From positions 1-28,336 of the forward strand of contig DATHBT010000079.1 of NCBI GenBank assembly GCA_035295985.1: 28,336 nucleotides of DNA, given 5' to 3'. The notes under the pieces are model-generated. The model saw only the letters and a list, made by a program, of their open reading frames with translations. It was not told the origin of the DNA and did not search any database. Position numbers and translations under genes: made by a program. This document shows, one piece after another, positions 16,947 to 25,962 of this stretch. The stretch's first letter is position 1; every line of letters starts with the position of its first letter. Origin of the DNA: JAIVGV01 sp035295985 (GTDB lineage Bacteria; Acidobacteriota; Blastocatellia; Pyrinomonadales; Pyrinomonadaceae).

Positions 16947-16989
16947 CCTTAACTACCGTGACCCTGCCGAAAACCCGCGCCGCGGCCCG

Positions 16990-17766
16990 TTACGACTTGA
17001 GCTGGCGCGTGCGGTTCTTGATGAAGTAGTCGATCAGCTCGGACGAGGAGTTCTCCATCTCGATGACGAAGCCGTCCACCTTGCCCGTGAAGTAGTTGAA
17101 CGCCCACACGCCGGGGACGGCCACGGCGAGCGAGAGCGCCGTCGTCATCAGCGCCTCGGCGATGCCGCCGGCGACCGCGCCGATGCCCGCCGACTCGGCG
17201 TTCTTCATGCCGGTGAACGCCGCGATGATGCCGAACACCGTGCCGAAGAGGCCCACGAACGGGGCCGTCGAGCCGATGGTCGCGAGGCCGGAGAGTCCGC
17301 GCCGGAACTCGGCCGACTTGATCGCGATGGCGCGCTGGAGCGCCCGCTTCGAGGCGTCGATCTCCTCGCCGGAGAGTTCGCCCGGCGCCTGCTCGTGGGC
17401 GCGGAACTCGTGCAGGCCGGCGTTGACCACCATCGCCAAGTGCGACTTCTTGTGCTTGTCGGCGATGTTGATGGCCTCGTCGATGCGGTTGTTCTTCAGG
17501 GCCTGCGCGACGCGCGGCGCGAACTCGCGCGACTGCGCCTTGGCCGCGCGATAGGTCAGGAAGCGCTCGACCATCACGGCGATGGAGTACATCGACATGA
17601 GGAGCAGGATGACGATGACGGCGATGGCGATAGGGCCGAGATTCTTGATCATCTCGCTCATCGTGAACGCTTCGGCCGTCGCGTTCTTCTCCTCGGCGGC
17701 CTCCTGGAACAGGAACAGCAGGAAGCCGAGGCTCTTCGTACCAAGCAGGCTGGTCAGGATAGTCAC
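16990..17766 (-). CDS. exbB: ExbB/TolQ-family proton channel protein
   Basis: Inner-membrane subunit forming a proton channel with ExbD to drive TonB. The 258-residue protein has a first membrane segment around 37-58 (IAVIVILLLMSMYSI), a cytoplasmic part, and two more segments at about 160-185 and 200-225. The ExbB signature TIGSTAPFVGLFGTVFGI is intact. The start is GTG at 17766, with GGAGG nine bases upstream. It is preceded by tonB (125-base gap with a strong hairpin) and followed by two exbD genes. Confidence 0.95.
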   Translation of the reverse strand: MTILTSLLGTKSLGFLLFLFQEAAEEKNATAEAFTMSEMIKNLGPIAIAVIVILLLMSMYSIAVMVERFLTYRAAKAQSREFAPRVAQALKNNRIDEAINIADKHKKSHLAMVVNAGLHEFRAHEQAPGELSGEEIDASKRALQRAIAIKSAEFRRGLSGLATIGSTAPFVGLFGTVFGIIAAFTGMKNAESAGIGAVAGGIAEALMTTALSLAVAVPGVWAFNYFTGKVDGFVIEMENSSSELIDYFIKNRTRQLKS

Positions 17767-17832
17767 GGTCTGAACCCTCCAAAAAAGTTTTAATGCGACA
17801 ACAGCGAGAGCGGGCGGGCGCGGAGACTCGAA

Positions 17833-17876
17833 GCCGGCGGGGCGGGCGCATCCCTCGCGCGCCCGCCCCGGCCGGC
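17833..17876 (-). other. Very stable stem-loop between tonB and exbB
   Basis: GGGGCGGGCGC (17839-17849) pairs perfectly with GCGCCCGCCCC (17859-17869), around a nine-base loop. GCCGGC (17833-17838) with GCCGGC (17871-17876) extends it to 17 bp with one bulged base. It lies in the 125-base tonB-exbB gap and is not followed by a T-run on the minus strand. Confidence 0.65.
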
Positions 17877-17891
17877 GGTCAGGCTCCCGGC

Positions 17892-18725
17892 CTACTGCAA
17901 GTTGAAGTTGTAAGTGATCGTGCCGGTCACCTTCACGGGCTGGCCCGAGAGAAGCGTCGGCGAAAACCTCGCCTGGTGTGCGGCCTGCACGGCCGCCTGA
18001 CGCAGGAGCGGGTGGCCCGAGACGGCCGCGGCCGAGATCACCCTCCCCGACTCGTCCACGGTGATCTGGACGACCACGGTGCCCGAGGCGCGGGCGGCCT
18101 TCGCCACGGCCGGGTACGGCGGGGCGGGCTTCGAGATGGCTTTGCCGTTCAGCACGCCGCCCGAGATCGGGGCGCGGGGCTTGGGCGGGGGCGTCGGGGT
18201 CGGCTTCGGCGGAGGCGGCGGCTCGTCGTCGTCCGGCACCACCACCCTCGGCGGCCCGGAGCCGCCCACAGGGCCGCCGCCTCCGCCCGGCCCCACGGGG
18301 CCGACCGGGCCTGACGGGCCGCCCACAGGGTCGGTGTTGGCGCGGCCAATCACCGCGCCGCCCGGCGGGACGGGCGGGACCCTGCTCGCCACGGCCGAGA
18401 CCTTCTCGGGGACGCGCGTCGGGTCGAGGTCGCTGGCGACGAACTCGGTTCGCGTCGCCACCTGGCGGTCAGGCGTGGCCTCGGCCGGCTTGGCCTGTTG
18501 CTGCTCTGGCTGCTGCTCGGGCTGCGCCTCCTGCACGGGGACGGGCGCGACCATCGTCATCAGCTCGAGGTTCTGCGCTTCGAGCCGCGCGTCGTACCAC
18601 AGGACGCTGCCGATGGCGAGCGCGGCGATGACGACCGCGTAGATGGCGAGCGTGCCGAGGAAGAACCCGCCCTTCCTCGATATGTCTTCCTTGTGCGAAG
18701 TCGATTCGACCAGGTTATCGAACAT
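17892..18725 (-). CDS. tonB: TonB-family energy transducer
   Basis: Transfers energy of the ExbB/ExbD motor to outer-membrane receptors. The 277-residue protein has a short cytoplasmic start, one membrane segment (about 20-45), a long extended middle part rich in Pro/Gln/Gly (about 60-180, including a Gly/Pro block with PPPPPKPTPTPPPKP), and the C-terminal TonB domain (about 190-277: PPYPAVAKAARASGTVVVQITVD, then VSGHPLLRQAAVQAA and FSP). GGAGGA is five to six bases before the ATG. It heads the set tonB-exbB-exbD-exbD. The VVQI/YPxxA pattern is the usual TonB C-terminal fold. Confidence 0.95.
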   Translation of the reverse strand: MFDNLVESTSHKEDISRKGGFFLGTLAIYAVVIAALAIGSVLWYDARLEAQNLELMTMVAPVPVQEAQPEQQPEQQQAKPAEATPDRQVATRTEFVASDLDPTRVPEKVSAVASRVPPVPPGGAVIGRANTDPVGGPSGPVGPVGPGGGGGPVGGSGPPRVVVPDDDEPPPPPKPTPTPPPKPRAPISGGVLNGKAISKPAPPYPAVAKAARASGTVVVQITVDESGRVISAAAVSGHPLLRQAAVQAAHQARFSPTLLSGQPVKVTGTITYNFNLQ

Positions 18726-19106
18726 CTCTGCTCCTCCAGACTCTCCGCGCCGGCGGATCGGGGGCTTGTAAACGTCGAACCTCTTAGATGCCCGCGGGAA
18801 TGATTTGTTCCCGAAAACGCCTTGGCCCTCGAACGTCCGTAACCGTTATGAAAAGTGAAACTAAAACTGCTGGGGGTTTGATGACGCCTGTGCGGGCGCG
18901 TCCTGATCGCGCCCCGCGCCGTGCGCGCCGGGACTTAAAAGCGCCCCCGCCGCTCCCGGCAAACACGAGCGCCGCGCTTCACACCCGTCGCGGGCGCGGC
19001 CGTGCGGCACGTCGTGAGCTATTCAATTGGCTAGCAACGCCGCCAGTCTAATTGCGGCGCTCCGTTTTAGTCAAGGGAAAACCTTAGCGCCTGGGGGGTG
19101 TTTAAC
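18726..19106 (-). other. 381-base gap between secF and tonB: tonB leader
   Basis: No gene is convincing here. A promoter at 19074-19045 gives a predicted tonB leader of about 310 bases. Within it are a hairpin CGGGAA-TGATTTG-TTCCCG (18795-18813), which could be an operator palindrome, the palindrome CCCGCGGG (18791-18798), and several GC-rich segments. A known riboswitch pattern was not recognised. No clear secF terminator was found. Confidence 0.5.
19045..19074 (-). promoter_or_regulatory. Sigma70-type promoter for the tonB-exbBD genes
   Basis: On the minus strand, TTGACT (19074-19069), 18 bases, then TAGACT (19050-19045). The start is predicted near 19038. It lies just after secF, so it separates the Sec genes from the TonB genes. 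Confidence 0.6.
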
Positions 19107-20180
19107 TCACTGCCGCGCCGTGCGTTGCGAACGGCCGGGGGACGCGGCGCGCGCCCGCGCGGGGCGTCCGGCCGCGGCGCGTCCCTGCGTCTGCGCGCCG
19201 CTACCCGCTGCCGCCGCAGCGGGGCGGGCCGCGCGCCCCTCCCGCCCTTCGAGCCGCTGCACGAACCAGACCATGAGCGGCGTGGCGATGGCGATGGTCG
19301 AGTAGGTCCCGACGATGACGCCGATGAAGAGCGCGAGCGAGAAGCCGCGCAGCACGTCGCCGCCGAAGACGACCAGCGCCAGCACCGAGAGGAAGACGAG
19401 GCCGCCCGTGATGATCGTGCGCGAGAGCGTCTGGTTGATGGCCTCGTTGGTGAGATCGTAGATGTTGGCGCGGCGGCGCAGGCGTAGGTTTTCGCGGACG
19501 CGGTCGAAGGTGACGATGGTGTCGTTGACCGAGAAGCCGACGAGCGTCAGGAGCGCCGCGATGACCGTCAGGTTGATCTCCCACTGGAAGAGCGAGAAGA
19601 AGCCCAGGGTCACGAGCACGTCGTGGAAGACCGTGATGACGGCCGCCGCGCCGTAAGTCCACTCGAAGCGGAAGGCGATGTAGAGGAGGACGCCGACGAG
19701 GGCGAGCAGCGTGACGGCGATGGCCTGGTTGCGCAGGGCGCGGCCCGCGACCGCGCCGACGGCGTCTGTGCTTTCGATGGTCGCGTTACCCTCGCCGAAG
19801 GTGGCTAGCGCCTCGGCCCCGCGCGCGGCCCCGATGTCCACCTGCGCCTCGGCCAGCGCCTCCTGCTCCGACCCCTGCCGCGGCAGCTTGACGAGCACGA
19901 TGTCCGGCTTCTCGGTGGACTGCACCTGCGAGTCGGGGACGCCCTTGGCGGCCAGGGCCGACCGAATCTGGTCGTCCGAGGGGCGCTGCTTGAAGCGCAC
20001 CGTCAGCAGGGTGCCGCCCTTGAAGTCCACGCCGAGGTTGAAGGAGTCGGTGCCGCCGGGGCTGGCCTGCCGGGCGACGGCCGAGCCGAGGCCCGCGAGC
20101 AGGATCAGCGCCGAGGCGAGCAGGATCGGCCTGCGCCAGGCCAGCCAGTCGATCTGTACGTTACGAAGAATTCTAAACAT
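19107..20180 (-). CDS. secF: Protein translocase subunit SecF
   Basis: With SecD, uses the proton gradient to help SecYEG export proteins. The 357-residue protein has a first membrane segment (about 18-37), a periplasmic domain with FNLGVDFKGGTLL, and five C-terminal membrane segments, with VGFSVNDTIVTFDRVREN in the conserved SecF region. It is longer than usual because of a tail rich in Ala/Arg/Gly (about 308-357), unlikely to be folded. The ATG at 20180 lacks a strong Shine-Dalgarno site (only GAAAAG); heptamer array E begins seven bases upstream. It follows secD. Confidence 0.96.
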   Translation of the reverse strand: MFRILRNVQIDWLAWRRPILLASALILLAGLGSAVARQASPGGTDSFNLGVDFKGGTLLTVRFKQRPSDDQIRSALAAKGVPDSQVQSTEKPDIVLVKLPRQGSEQEALAEAQVDIGAARGAEALATFGEGNATIESTDAVGAVAGRALRNQAIAVTLLALVGVLLYIAFRFEWTYGAAAVITVFHDVLVTLGFFSLFQWEINLTVIAALLTLVGFSVNDTIVTFDRVRENLRLRRRANIYDLTNEAINQTLSRTIITGGLVFLSVLALVVFGGDVLRGFSLALFIGVIVGTYSTIAIATPLMVWFVQRLEGREGRAARPAAAAAGSGAQTQGRAAAGRPARARAASPGRSQRTARQ

Positions 20181-20187
20181 GACTTTT

Positions 20188-20268
20188 CAAGTGACGAGTG
20201 ATGAGTGATGAGTAATGAGCGAGGGAGTTTTTTTAACCCATCACTCATTACTCATCACTCATCACTTG
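20188..20268. repeat. Heptamer-array hairpin E (unit GTGATGA)
   Basis: The left arm (20188-20219) and right arm (20237-20268) are each 32 bases and complementary with only four mismatches. The left reads GTGACGA, GTGATGA, GTGATGA, GTAATGA; the right is CATCACT, CATTACT, CATCACT, CATCACT. The loop has seven Ts. The hairpin fills the secD-secF gap, ending two bases before the secD stop and seven bases from the secF start. Confidence 0.93.
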
Positions 20269-20270
20269 AG

Positions 20271-21962
<1,692 letters not shown>

Positions 21963-22019
21963 GACTGAAACTTAAAGGCCGCGCGCACGACCCCGGCGCG
22001 CGGCGCGGATTGAACCAAC

Positions 22020-22325
22020 TCACTTGCCCGCTTCATCGTAGAGGCCGGTCACGGCCCCGCGGGAGATTTCTAGCATCGTCTTGTCGGCGCTGCGGACGAC
22101 GAGCGTGGTGTCGCGCACGGCCGTCACGGTGGCGATGATGCCGCCGGTGGTGACGATGCGGTCGCCGGCCTTGAGCGCGCTGATCGTCGCCTGCAACTGC
22201 TGCTGGCGGCGGCGCTGCGGGACGATGATCAGGAAGTAGAAGACGCCGAAGATCAGGAAGAGCGGGGCGAGCTGGACGATGAAAGAGCCGAAGCCCCCGG
22301 ACTGTAAGAGAAGAGCGATTGTCAT
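22020..22325 (-). CDS. yajC: Sec translocon accessory protein YajC
   Basis: Small membrane protein that associates with SecDF. The 101-residue product has one hydrophobic segment (about 15-34, FIVQLAPLFLIFGVFYFLII) followed by VPQRRRQQQLQ and the motif LKAGDRIVTTGGIIATV, which is typical of YajC. It sits between tgt and secD as in many bacteria. No strong Shine-Dalgarno site is visible before ATG 22325. Confidence 0.95.
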   Translation of the reverse strand: MTIALLLQSGGFGSFIVQLAPLFLIFGVFYFLIIVPQRRRQQQLQATISALKAGDRIVTTGGIIATVTAVRDTTLVVRSADKTMLEISRGAVTGLYDEAGK

Positions 22326-22416
22326 GGCCGAAGTTTCGGGACTGTAAGATTTGCCGCGCCCGGTCGGGTGCGCGGCGCAGAACGTGCGGCGGGGGCAAAG
22401 CTACCGCGGGCAGAAG

Positions 22417-22465
22417 AAAAGCCCCGGCCGAAGGGGTCGCGAACGGCGGCGCGTGTCTCGCGCCG
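22417..22465 (-). terminator. Possible terminator or attenuator between tgt and yajC
   Basis: After the tgt stop the minus strand forms a stable stem CGGCGCG-AGACA-CGCGCCG (22465-22447), then a second short stem CCCC/GGGG (22436-22422) followed by CTTTTCTTCT. The second has a T-rich tail but a weak four-base stem, so termination may be partial. Confidence 0.4.
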
Positions 22466-22478
22466 TGGGCCGCTCGGC

Positions 22479-23666
22479 TCACTCCACGCCGGAGTTGATC
22501 TGCCCTATAAAATCCCGCCGGAATCGCGTGAAATCACCAGACCGGATAGCTTGCCTCACGCGCCGCATGGTGTCAAGGAAGAAGGCCAAGTTGTGGTGTG
22601 TCAACAACACCGGCGCGAGCATCTCGTTCGACTGGTGCAGGTGGCGCAGGTACGCGCGCGAATGGCGGCGGCACACGGAGCACGGGCACGACTCGTCGAG
22701 CGGCCAAGTATCCGACGCCCAGCGCGCGTTTTTGATGTTGAGCGGGCCGCGCGACGTAAACGCCTGGCCCGTCCGTCCGTTGCGGGTGGGGAGCACGCAG
22801 TCGAACATGTCCACGCCGCGCGCGACCGCCTCGATCAAATCCTCCGGCGTGCCGACGCCCATCAGGTAGCGCGGCGCGTCCTGCGGCATCGCGGGCGCGA
22901 GCCGTTCGATGGTCTCGTACATCACGGGCTTGGCCTCGCCGACCGAGAGGCCGCCGATGGCGTAGCCGTCGAAGCCGATCTCGACCGTGCGCGCGAGGCT
23001 CTCGCGCCGCAAATCCTGATGCGTCGCGCCCTGCACGATGCCGAAGAGCGCCTGACCGCCGCTAACCGACGGGTGGTGCTCTTCCGTCCTCCCCGCATCC
23101 GCGCCCTCGCGCTGCAACTGGTCGAAGCGCGCGCGCGAACGCTGCGCCCAGCGCGCGGTCAGCTCTAAAGACGTGCGCGCAACGTCGTGCGCCGCGTCGC
23201 CCGGCGCGCACTCGTCCAGTACCATCACGATCTCGGAGCCGAGCGCGGCCTGCACCTCCATCGAGACTTCGGGCGACAGGAAGCAGAGGTCGCCGTTCAG
23301 GTGCGAGCGGAACTCGACGCCCTCCTCTCTCATCTTTCGCAGATCGCCGAGACTCCACACCTGAAAGCCCCCGGAGTCCGTCAGCAGAGCGCGCTCCCAG
23401 CTCATGAAGCGGTGCAGGCCGCCGCAGGCTCGCATGATCTCGACGCCGGGGCGCAGCCACAGGTGGTAGGTGTTGCCGAGGATGATCCGCGCGTCGAGTT
23501 CCGCCGACTCAAGCGCCTCGAAGCGAATCCCCTTCACCGTCCCCGTAGTGGCGAGCGGCATGAAGACGGGCGTCTCGACGAGCGAACGTCGCGTCTGCAA
23601 CACGCCCGCGCGCGCCTCGCCTTCGCGTGCGACCACCTGCCATTCGAGCGGCTTCTTCCCTTTCAT
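22479..23666 (-). CDS. tgt: tRNA-guanine transglycosylase
   Basis: Exchanges guanine at tRNA position 34 for the queuosine precursor (preQ1 in bacteria). The 395-residue protein shows all key sites: D97 in LTDSGGFQ, D151 in LDECAPGD, the nucleophile D279 in MFDCVLPTRNGR, and the zinc site C317, C319, C322 and H348. The short insert with GADAGRTEEHHPS (about 178-190) is not usual but lies in a surface region. The start ATG 23666 is 13 bases after the der stop codon, indicating co-transcription. The order tgt-yajC-secD-secF is common. Confidence 0.97.
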   Translation of the reverse strand: MKGKKPLEWQVVAREGEARAGVLQTRRSLVETPVFMPLATTGTVKGIRFEALESAELDARIILGNTYHLWLRPGVEIMRACGGLHRFMSWERALLTDSGGFQVWSLGDLRKMREEGVEFRSHLNGDLCFLSPEVSMEVQAALGSEIVMVLDECAPGDAAHDVARTSLELTARWAQRSRARFDQLQREGADAGRTEEHHPSVSGGQALFGIVQGATHQDLRRESLARTVEIGFDGYAIGGLSVGEAKPVMYETIERLAPAMPQDAPRYLMGVGTPEDLIEAVARGVDMFDCVLPTRNGRTGQAFTSRGPLNIKNARWASDTWPLDESCPCSVCRRHSRAYLRHLHQSNEMLAPVLLTHHNLAFFLDTMRRVRQAIRSGDFTRFRRDFIGQINSGVE

Positions 23667-23679
23667 CGTGTCGCGTCTT

Positions 23680-25224
23680 TCAGCGTGAGGCCCGGCGCTC
23701 CTTGCGGTGGCGCTCGACGATGCGGATCGGCGTGGCGAAGAAGTCGAACTCCTCGCGCAGCCGGTTCAGCAGATACCGCTCGTAAGAGAAGTGCAGGCCC
23801 GGACGGCCGCCCGCGGTGAAGACGACGAACTTCGGCGGCCGTGTGCTGACCTGCGTGACGTACTGCACGCGCAGGCGCGACTGCCCGCCCTTTACCTTCG
23901 AGACTGCCGTCGGCGCGCCCGGAGCCTCGACGGCGCGCTCGAAGAACTGGTTGAGGCGCGAGGTCGGGATGCGTAGGTTTCGCGCGTCGTTGGCGCGCGC
24001 GGCGAGCGGCAGTATCCGCTGCACGCGCTGGCCCGTGAGCGCGGAGGTGAAGACGACCGGCGCCCAGTCCAGAAACTTCATCTTGTCGCGCAGCTCGCGC
24101 TCGAACTCGTAGGGCGTGCCCGTCTCCTTGCCCGGCACGGCGTCCCACTTGTTGACGGCGATAATGATCGAGCAGCCGGCCTCGACCGCGTAGCCCGCGA
24201 TGTTGGCGTCCAGGGCGACGACCCCCTCGGTCGCGTCCACTACGACGACCGCCACGTCCGCGCGCTCCAACGAGCGGCGGGCCATCACGACCGACAGCTT
24301 CTCGGTCATCTCCTCGGTCTTGCCCTTGCGCCGGATGCCGGCCGTGTCGATCAGGCGAAACCTTCTGATTGCGGATTGCGGATTGCGGATTGCGGATTGT
24401 TCGGAATCAGCCGACCGCTCCGTTCCATCAGTTGCCGCCTCGTCGTCCCCGCGTCCCCGCGTCGCCACATCCCCCTGTCCCCCTTCCTCGTCCGCCCATT
24501 CGAGGACGGTGTCAACGGCGTCGCGCGTCGTGCCGGCGATGGGCGAGACGATGGCGCGCTCTTCGCCGAGCAGCCGGTTGAGGATGGACGACTTGCCGAC
24601 GTTCGGGCGGCCGATGATCGCGAGCCTGATCTCGTGCCCGCCCGCGGGCCGGTCCGCGCCAACGCCTTCGAGATCGTCCTCGGACTCCGGCCGTGCCCCT
24701 AAGTAGTCGAGCAGCGCGTCGAGCAGGTCGCCGACCCCGTCGCCGTGCTCGGCCGAGACGGGCACCACGTCGTCGAAGCCGAAGCGGTGAAACTCCGCGG
24801 CGTCGGCTTCGAGGCGGGCGGCGTCGGCCTTGTTGGCGGCGACGATGACGGTCTTCCCCGTAGAGCGCAGGAGGCGCGCGAGTTCTTCGTCGAGCGGGGT
24901 GGTTCCGGCCCGCACGTCAACGACCCAGACGAGCGCGGCGGCCTCGCCGATGGCGGCCTCGGCCTGTTTCAGGATGTTGGCGGGGATGACCGCGTCGTCG
25001 TCGGGCACGATGCCGCCCGTGTCCACGACCGAGAAGCGGCGGCCCGCCAACTCGGCCTCGCCGTATATGCGGTCGCGCGTGATCCCCGGCTCGTCGCCGA
25101 CGATTGCGCGGCGCTCGCCGACGATGCGGTTGAAGAGCGTGGACTTCCCCACGTTCGGCCGCCCGACGATGGTCACGAGCGGCAGCGACGCGCCCTGCGC
25201 CGCCCCGCTGTTGACTGTGCTCAT
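23680..25224 (-). CDS. der: Ribosome-assembly GTPase Der with a repeat-derived insertion
   Basis: A tandem two-domain GTPase needed for 50S assembly. Domain 1 has GRPNVGKS (21-28), DTGG (68-71) and NKAD (131-134); domain 2 has GRPNVGKS (205-212), DTAG (293-296) and NKWD; a KH-like domain ends the protein. At 514 residues it is longer than usual. An extra segment of about 38 residues (249-286) separates LEWADEEG from RRFRLIDTAG in domain 2, between switch I and the G3 motif, where related proteins are nearly continuous. It is encoded by heptamer and octamer arrays and contains QSAIRNPQSAIR. The frame is preserved and all GTPase motifs are intact, so the protein is probably functional. Confidence 0.97.
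   Translation of the reverse strand: MSTVNSGAAQGASLPLVTIVGRPNVGKSTLFNRIVGERRAIVGDEPGITRDRIYGEAELAGRRFSVVDTGGIVPDDDAVIPANILKQAEAAIGEAAALVWVVDVRAGTTPLDEELARLLRSTGKTVIVAANKADAARLEADAAEFHRFGFDDVVPVSAEHGDGVGDLLDALLDYLGARPESEDDLEGVGADRPAGGHEIRLAIIGRPNVGKSSILNRLLGEERAIVSPIAGTTRDAVDTVLEWADEEGGQGDVATRGRGDDEAATDGTERSADSEQSAIRNPQSAIRRFRLIDTAGIRRKGKTEEMTEKLSVVMARRSLERADVAVVVVDATEGVVALDANIAGYAVEAGCSIIIAVNKWDAVPGKETGTPYEFERELRDKMKFLDWAPVVFTSALTGQRVQRILPLAARANDARNLRIPTSRLNQFFERAVEAPGAPTAVSKVKGGQSRLRVQYVTQVSTRPPKFVVFTAGGRPGLHFSYERYLLNRLREEFDFFATPIRIVERHRKERRASR
24367..24484. repeat. Heptamer and octamer arrays inside der (array F)
   Basis: Four perfect GATTGCG units plus a degenerate one occupy 24367-24401. 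After 43 bases, five octamers on the theme GTCCCCGC lie at 24445-24484 (GTCCCCGC, GTCCCCGC, GTCGCCAC, ATCCCCCT, GTCCCCCT). Unlike the intergenic arrays, no inverted second heptamer arm is seen. Because three heptamers make 21 bases, the array encodes a seven-residue repeat (SAIRNPQ). Confidence 0.9.
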
Positions 25225-25362
25225 GCCGGCGATGATGCGTTATACTTCGCCGCCGCGTCAAAGGCGCTCTCCGGCGCCGCGCAACGAACGACGCAGACGC
25301 GGACGAACCGCCGCGGCCGGGGAGTCGCACTCTCGACCTGTGCCTCACTACGGAGCATCAAC

Positions 25363-25893
25363 ATGGGCTGGCAGCAAGCCGCGTCCGACTTCCTCAGACG
25401 GCCGTTAAGTAAATTGCGCGCGCGCGCGCCCGGCCTGCCGCAGCCTCCCGTCGCGGCGCACCTCGCGCTCGGTGAGCGCGGCGAGCGCCTCGCGGCCGAC
25501 CTGCTCGAGCGCGCGGGCTACAGGCTCGTCGCGGCGAACTTCAAGCTGCCGGTGGGCCGGAACCTGCGCGGCGCAATCGTGCAGGCCGAGATCGACCTGG
25601 TAGCCTACGACGGCGACACGCTCTGCTTCGTAGAGGTGAAGACCCGCCGCTCGGACGAGTTCGCCGCGCCCGAAGCGAACGTTGACCTGCGCAAGCAGCG
25701 GCAGATCACGCGCGCCGCGCGCGCCTACCGCCGTGCCTTCGGCCTCGGCAACGCGCCCCATCGCTACGACGTGGTCAGCCTCGTCATCCCGCCCGAAAGC
25801 GCCGGCGCGGACGCGCCCGCACGGCCGCCGCGCGCGCAGTTGCTCCGCAGCTTCTGGACGGACGCCAAATTCCGCAAGCGCCGCTGGCTCTGA
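25363..25893 (+). CDS. YraN/UPF0102 family nuclease-like protein
   Basis: Family with an endonuclease-like fold and no settled biochemical role. From ATG 25363 the product has 176 residues. The family signature is present: LGERGERLAADLLERAGY (about 32-49), EIDLVAYDGDTLCFVEVKTR (about 74-93), and a RKQRQITRAARAY region. The D/EVK pattern corresponds to the active site of the restriction-nuclease fold. The N-terminal 28 residues are an extension compared with usual members. GGAG is seven bases before the ATG. The frame is open far upstream, over the der start region, but without family similarity. A TATACT (25241-25246) could be its -10, with only a weak -35. Confidence 0.9.
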   Translation: MGWQQAASDFLRRPLSKLRARAPGLPQPPVAAHLALGERGERLAADLLERAGYRLVAANFKLPVGRNLRGAIVQAEIDLVAYDGDTLCFVEVKTRRSDEFAAPEANVDLRKQRQITRAARAYRRAFGLGNAPHRYDVVSLVIPPESAGADAPARPPRAQLLRSFWTDAKFRKRRWL

Positions 25894-25907
25894 CCGGCGG
25901 GCGTCTC

Positions 25908-25916
25908 TGCTACAAT
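25908..25916 (+). promoter_or_regulatory. Extended -10 promoter of the TIR gene
   Basis: TG-C-TACAAT (25908-25916) is an extended -10 element. The -35 region has only CTGACC at 15-base spacing. The start is predicted near 25923, 40 bases before the ATG. It lies just after yraN, so the TIR gene can be expressed independently. Confidence 0.5.
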
Positions 25917-25962
25917 GCACGCGCGTTCGAGAGCAGTGACGACCCGCAGCCGGAGCTAGTTG

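Noticed and set aside
20188..20268. Hairpin E as an ordinary intrinsic terminator.
   Set aside because: It lies between secD and secF, which need joint expression, and on the transcribed strand the run after the stem is not T; similar hairpins lie within other same-strand pairs.
24367..24484. CRISPR-like array.
   Set aside because: Units are 7-8 bases and contiguous without unique spacers, and no cas genes are present. The same holds for the other heptamer arrays.
25239..25262. Promoter for der from TTGACG and TATAAC on the minus strand.
   Set aside because: The spacing of 11 bases is too short for sigma70.
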